The translations under genes were made by a program, and so were the position numbers. Shown piece after piece: positions 59,244 to 64,000 of a stretch of DNA of 64,000 bases. The stretch is from Thecamonas trahens ATCC 50062 (Eukaryota; Apusozoa; Apusomonadida; Apusomonadidae), in assembly GCF_000142905.1 (NCBI RefSeq), contig NW_013657655.1, positions 110,981-174,980 of the forward strand, written 5' to 3'. The notes beneath the pieces are model-generated. The model made no database searches. It worked only from the letters and a program-made list of their open reading frames with translations, and had not been told where the DNA came from. Within the stretch, counting starts at the first letter, position 1; every line of letters starts with the position of its first letter.

Positions 59244-61232
59244 TCACTTGTTGTTTCGCCGTCCGCGGCTCGGCAGGCGCAGGGTCGGCACGGCGTTGCC
59301 AAAGTTCTCGGCGGCGAGCAGCGGCTTCTTCGGGGCGCCTGCAGTGGCGTCACTCGAAGTGTTGACCGGCGTGGTCGTGTGCGGCCGATCGCCGCCAAAC
59401 CTGGCGCTACCATTGCCGGAGCCGGAGCCGGTGGCGTTGGGGCGAAAGGAAGGGCGGGCTGGCGGCTGGAAGCCTGACGGCTGGCCGGCAAAGCTGACGG
59501 AACGGTTGCCAAAGCCGGCGTTGGAGCGGGCGTTGGCGTTGGACGAAAACGTGTTGTTGTTGCTGTTGTTGTTGCTGTTGCGGTTGCCGAGCCCACCACT
59601 TGGTTGGTTGGAGGCAAAGTTGTGAGAGTTGCCACGAGCAGCGCCGTTGGCGCTGGTGCCACCGCTAAACGTGTGGTTGGAGTTGGACGAAGAGCTTCCA
59701 GTGCCTGCGGATGGCAGCCGTGCTACAGTGAGGCAGGCGTAGAGGGAGAAGGGGCGCAGCGCAGGAAACGACAGGACGCAAGGCGGAGGGCGCGAGGCGG
59801 AGGGGAGATGCAGAGAACAGGAAAGGGAGGGACGAGACAACGGAGCTACTTACCAAACTTGAAGCCGCCGCCGCCACCACCTGCCTTCTTTGCGCCAAAG
59901 TTAAAGCCGCCGCCGGCCTTGTTGCCGCCTGCGGCATTGCCCTTGTTGCCAAAGTTGAAGCCGCCGCCGGCCTTGTTGCCGCCTGCGGCGTTGCCCTTGT
60001 TGCCAAAGTTGAAGCCACCGCCGGCCTTGTTGCCGCCTGCGGCGTTGCCCTTGTTGCCAAAGTTGAAACCGCCGCCGCCGCCACCCGACTTGTTGCCAAA
60101 GCCAAAGCCGGTGCTGGTCTTGTTGCCTGTGGCGATGCCTGCAGCCTGGCGGGCCTTCTCGAGAGCCTCATGGATGACCTTTTCCCGCTCGGGCATGATG
60201 ACCTTGAGCAGTTTGCGCTCGGCCTCTGCGACGCGGCGGCGCTCGCGCTCGTCGGCCTCGTCGAACGGGTTGGAGTAGTCCTGGCGCGAGCGGCACCACT
60301 GGAGGTAGCTCTCGCGCTGGGTGTCCATGGCCTCGTGGAGGGCAGCAACCTGGGCGGCGACCGCCATGAAAAACTCGTGCTGGTTGCGCATGATTTCCTT
60401 CAGCATTTGCGGCGTGAACCGGCGGCGCTCCTGCGCAGCCTGCAGATGGCTCTCGACCTGACGGATGTTGACGCGGAAATCGTCCATCTTGGACTCGAAC
60501 GACTGCAGCAGCCGCCGAAAGTAGGCCTCCGTAAAGGCCGGCATGTCGCCCGACAAGGTGGCCGCGCTCGAGAGCGTCATCCTCGACGCGTACTCGGCCT
60601 GCTTCAGCTCGTGCGAGACCTCGAGCCGCAGCTGCTCAACCGCCAACCGAGTCTGCTCGATCTCTGCCACCACCGCCACTAGCTGCTGCGAGTTCCCGCG
60701 GGTCCGGTTATGGATCTCGAGCAGCTCCTTGGACGAGTGCATCCCGACCTTGGCCGCTTCCGCCTTGGCATTGTTGATCGCCTGCGCAATCTTGACCAGG
60801 TTGAGCCGATTCTTGTCATCGGCTTCCAGTTTGGACAGCGTCGTGCTGCCATTGTACTTTGGCCCAGGCGCGGTGGTGTTGCCGGTGCTGGAGCCCGCAG
60901 AGTTGTCGCTCGCCCCTCCTCCTCCGCCGGTTGTCTTGTTGCCAAAGTTGAAGCCACCCGCCTTGGCACCACCGGCAGCGGCACCACCTGCTGCCCCCGA
61001 CTTGTTGCCAAAGTTGAAGCCACCCGCCTTGGCGCCTGCTCCACCAGCTGCATTTCCGCCCGTTGCGTTCCCGCCTGCGGTTGTCTTGCTCCCACCAAAG
61101 TTGAAGCCGCCAGCCTTCTTGGCGCCACCCGCTGCGTTGCCGCCTCCGGCTGTAGACTTTGCACCAAAGTTAAAGCCACCAGCCTTGGCCCCACCACCGC
61201 CACCCTTGTTGGCGCCAAACTTGAACCCGCTC
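59244..61232 (-). CDS. NUP58: NUP58 (p58/p45) FG-nucleoporin
   Basis: FG nucleoporin of the central channel (Nup62 complex). The main exon runs from about 61232 to 59854 and the last exon 59722-59244 (donor GTAAGT, acceptor CACTGTAG; an alternative acceptor at 59704 is also in phase). FG repeats of GGFNFGNK type flank a coiled-coil core that matches NUP58: VEQLRLEVSHELKQAEYASR, FTEAYFRRLLQSFESKMDDFR, ESHLQAAQERRRFTPQML and ALHEAMDTQRESYLQW. The C-terminal repeat block contains an 18-residue unit repeated three times. The tail is Asn/Ser-rich with FG/FA motifs, ending RGRRNNK. The 5' end is unresolved; an ATG at 61302 (MGAISPGR) is a candidate first exon. Confidence 0.9.
59911..60072. repeat. 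54-bp coding minisatellite x3 in NUP58
   Basis: Three near-identical 54-bp units encode GNKGNAAGGNKAGGGFNF-type 18-residue repeats with one FG motif each. Differences between copies are single synonymous changes (GCGGCATTGCC versus GCGGCGTTGCC; CCGCCG versus CCACCG). Confidence 0.85.
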
Positions 61233-61728
61233 CTAACCACATCCTCTCTTGTTGTGAGTATGGTTCTGCTCGCTGACCTCTGCCCGGCGAGATGGCGCCC
61301 ATTGACCGCGTCGCAAAAATAGGTCGCAAAGCGGGACCGGGGGGGGGGGGGGGGGACATCGGACGGTGGGGGGCGGGGAGGGGGGGGGAGGGTGGAGGAT
61401 GGAGGGATGATATGGGAGGGAGGGGGATGTATATGGCTTACATGGCTTGATTGCACAATGGTGCGAGGTGTGTTGGCTGCAGAGGTGGGTGGTGGTGCCG
61501 GCCGAGTGGGTGGGTGATGGGCTGGGGAGTGGCGGCTGGCTTGCTGCCATCGCCCGCCCCATCGGACCGGAGTGGTTGGTTGCCGACGACTGCGACTGGC
61601 CAACCCCTCCCCCCCCCCCCCCCCCCCTTGGCATCACCGCCCGCTTAGTGGACGGTCTTTGCCTGTGCGCCTTGTGTTCACTCTACCTACCACGCATCTC
61701 TGCACCAAGATCAAGGCAGACGGGCGGT
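61233..61728. other. Divergent NUP58 / LIM-SH3 intergenic region
   Basis: Contains G runs (61340-61354, 61381-61391) and a C18 run (61609-61626). It probably contains the first exon of NUP58 and the promoter of the LIM-SH3 gene. No other gene is seen. Confidence 0.45.
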
Positions 61729-63830
61729 ATGTCCGGACGGGTGCGGCACTGTCGAGGATGTAGAAAGCGGGTATGTTGCATGTGGGTGTTCGAGGTGGAC
61801 GGTGGGGACCGTTGCGGCGGTTTGGTGGGGGTGGGAGGGGAACGGGGAGCGGGGAGCGGGGAGGGGGGGAGGGGGTGGGGCTTGCAATCAGCACCACTCA
61901 CTCCACAAAACGCATGGGTGTACTACTTCGCCATGTCCTGGCGGTGAGGTAGGTATATCCCACCGAACTCTTCCGTGCTCTCGACGCCGACTGGCATCGT
62001 GGGTGCTTCCGATGCTCGGCCTGCGCATGTACGCTCAGCCTGGCCAACCACTACTCGGTCCGCAACAGCGACGGTGATAAGATCCCTTATTGCAGAGTCC
62101 ATCGGCCGGATGCATCAGTGGCGCTGACTGCTGGAGGTGTGAGACGCGACAATCAGGCACAGAAGCCCAGTAGATCGCATGCTGCTTTCGCCGGCCTCGC
62201 CGCGCCCAAGCCTGAGCAGCTCTGCCCTGTCTGCAACAAGGCCGTCTACCCGGTCGATCGCATCCGGGCTCTGCGCACCAACTTTCACACCGGCTGCTTT
62301 CGCTGCGTCAGCTGCACAACAGTGCTCAACATCAAGAACTTCCAGTCGTACGAGGGGGTGCTCTACTGTGCTGCCCATCTCCCGCGCGTCCGCCAGGGGC
62401 TCGGCCGCGCTTCACCGGCTGCTTCGTCCATCGGCTATCGTGGCGGTCCGCCCCAGCCTACGCCCGAGCTGGCGCCCGAGCCCGTGTCCGAGCCCAAACC
62501 CGAGCCCAGGCCCGAGCCCAAGCCCGAGTCCGAGCCCAAACCCGAGCTCGAGCCTGAGCCCGAGCCCGAGCCCAAGCCCGATCCCGAGTCAGAGCCAGAG
62601 ACAGACGATGACTCGGGCCTCTCGCCTTTGCCGCTGGCGCTGTCATCGGCTTCATCGTCCCCGCCGGACTCACCGCGGCCACCACCGTCTGCTCTTAACC
62701 ACTCTCGTGTGAAGCAGGCCGGGTTCATTGGCATCGCCACCGCCGTGGAAGCCTGGACCGCCGAGGATTCCGACGAGCTGAGCTTCAAGGCAGGCGACAC
62801 GCTACTCGTCACGTTTGAGGACGGCGATTCGTGGTGGTCAGGCGTAGTCTCATCGCACGACACCGAGGCCGACGCTGCAGCTCTTGGCGAGGCCCTCCTC
62901 TTCCCGCTCTCACATGTCGAGATCGTGGCCATGTTCTCGGATGCGCCCGATGCGTCACCGGGCGGAGTGGACGGCGCTATCGGCCTCTGTGAAGTCCTGT
63001 ACGACTACGAGGCAGCCGAAGACGGGGAGCTATCCCTTCAGCAGGGTCAGGTCATCCACGTGGTCTCGTTTGACAACTCCGAGTGGTGGACCGGGGTGGA
63101 GGCCAGCTCGGGCTCGCGCGGCATGTTCCCCTCGCTCCACGTCAAGCTACTGGAGGCGACGACTGATGAGAGGCCGGCGACCGCGCCGCGCCGCGAGCGG
63201 CCACCTCTCGGTGACCTCGCCCACGAAGAGACGGTGGGCGAAGGCTGGGTTGTCACTCCGTGGATCGAGGAGGAGGACAGCGAGCTCGGGCTTCAGGTAG
63301 GCGACTACGTGCTCGTCGTCGAGTTTGACAATGACGAGTGGTGGACCGCCATCAATGTCCGCACCATGGATGCCGGCCTCGCGCCCGCCATGTGCATCGA
63401 GCTGGTCGAGAGCCCAGCCTCTTCCGCAAGCTTCGGTAAGCAGGTTCGGGTCCTCTTTGACCGCGCCGCAGTCGACGACGACGAGCTCTCGATCAGCACC
63501 GGCGACATCATTCACGTCCTCGACGAGACCTCCGACTCGTGGTGGTCAGGGGAACTGCGCGGGCGCGAGGGCCTTTTTCCGCTCACACACGTCGAGACCA
63601 TCGACATCGCTAGTCTTCCGCGTTGCAAGGCTACTGCCGACTATGCTGCAGAAGCCAGCGACGAGCTCTCGTTCAGTGTCGGTGACGAGCTAGTCATCTA
63701 CTCGCGGGACAACGAAGATTGGAGCACCGCTGGCCTTGGTGCCGCATTGGCCTCGTTCCCAATATGCATCTCGACCACGAGCCTGCTCTCGAGGCATGAT
63801 GCACCTTACTGGCTCCGCGCCGCGAGATAG
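61729..63830 (+). CDS. Adaptor with two LIM and five SH3 domains (2 exons)
   Basis: Proposed exons 61729-61770 and 61953-63830, 639 residues. The intron splits LIM1: exon 1 gives CRGCRKR (donor GTATGT) and exon 2 continues [21 protein letters not shown] and YCRVHRP. LIM2 follows ([29 protein letters not shown]). A Pro-Glu/Pro-Lys repeat linker (about 62465-62600) leads to five SH3 domains with ALYDY-like, ELSF and WW motifs: [59 protein letters not shown] and [15 protein letters not shown]. The last is partly degraded. LIM plus SH3 recalls LASP/nebulin-type actin adaptors, but this number of SH3 domains is unusual. The 3' end overlaps the next gene by 25 bp. Confidence 0.88.
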
Positions 63831-64000
63831 CCGCGCACCATGGCTTGGTCGGTGAGGTCGACCGGTGTCGCACCGTCGTCATCGACCGCCGCCACATCGA
63901 ATCCAGCTTCCACAAGCAGCGAGGTGCAGTAAAAGTCGTCGCTGGCCGTAGCCAAATGCAGCAGCGTCCGTCCACCGCCCACCCGGTGCTGCATCAGCTC
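63806..64000 (-). CDS. Ankyrin-repeat protein, C-terminal part (runs off window)
   Basis: Only the last 64 codons are inside the window. They contain one ankyrin-type repeat, [21 protein letters not shown] then [21 protein letters not shown], followed by a short end (YLAARSQ) and TAA at 63806. The frame is open to the window edge and the protein must continue upstream. The stop lies inside the 3' end of the convergent LIM-SH3 coding region, so the two coding ends overlap by 25 bp. Confidence 0.8.
   Translation of the reverse strand, partial: ELMQHRVGGGRTLLHLATASDDFYCTSLLVEAGFDVAAVDDDGATPVDLTDQAMVRGYLAARSQ

Noticed and set aside
61246-61302. MGAISPGR first exon of NUP58 joined through a 32-nt intron
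   Set aside because: In phase, but the intron would be implausibly short; left as a candidate only.

Overview
This window looks like nuclear DNA of a free-living unicellular eukaryote. It is GC-rich and gene-dense. Nearly every recognisable gene is a eukaryotic housekeeping or signalling gene (topoisomerase II, CDC5, UTP20, NUP58, farnesyltransferase alpha, AKT-like and NEK kinases, a myosin, the serine palmitoyltransferase small subunit). Spliceosomal GT-AG introns are visible, and TAA, TAG and TGA all act as stops. There are no operons, CRISPR arrays, insertion sequences or convincing tRNA/rRNA genes. The mix of LIM, SH3, CH and myosin proteins with compact genes resembles an obazoan protist such as an apusomonad (Thecamonas-like). 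That assignment is an inference; a ribosomal RNA or a database match would settle it.

Layout. 0.2-16.2 kb: a coiled-coil protein related to plant At4g15545, DNA topoisomerase II (minus), a small-molecule-type lysine methyltransferase fold (minus), an unrecognised 311-residue protein, the splicing factor CDC5, a membrane-anchored DUF547 protein, a CH-SH3 protein (minus) and a zinc-knuckle protein. 16.9-31.7 kb: a predicted myristoylated protein of unknown function, farnesyl/geranylgeranyltransferase alpha (minus), a two-LIM CRP-type protein, Misato, an AIFM2/FSP1-like oxidoreductase (minus), a PARP-like protein (minus), a YtcJ-type amidohydrolase, a FabZ-like hotdog protein and the small subunit of serine palmitoyltransferase. 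32.7-44.3 kb: TXNDC9/PLP3, a FHIP (FAM160) homologue (minus), an OTUD5-like deubiquitinase, an AKT-like kinase (minus), a NEK kinase, an NSE2/MMS21 SUMO ligase and a small membrane protein (minus). 44.5-64 kb: the giant UTP20 gene (minus), a myosin ending in CAP-Gly domains, NUP58 (minus), a LIM2-SH3x5 adaptor and the end of an ankyrin protein (minus).

Gene architecture. Genes are typically one long exon, often preceded by a very short first exon (24-192 nt) and one intron. Introns commonly contain long C/G runs or (GT)n tracts. Donors are mostly GTACG-type or GTATGT. Intergenic gaps at convergent ends are 7-90 bp, and one convergent pair overlaps. Divergent promoters carry low-complexity tracts and, at UTP20/myosin, a four-copy CCAAT-containing tandem repeat.

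Five genes (CH-SH3, FNTA, CRP, a small membrane protein, UTP20) are interrupted by single-base-scale frameshifts in or beside homopolymers while both sides stay perfectly coding. This pattern suggests base-count errors in the assembly rather than real pseudogenes. The most unusual architecture is the myosin motor fused to two CAP-Gly-like domains, a candidate single-chain actin-microtubule linker.
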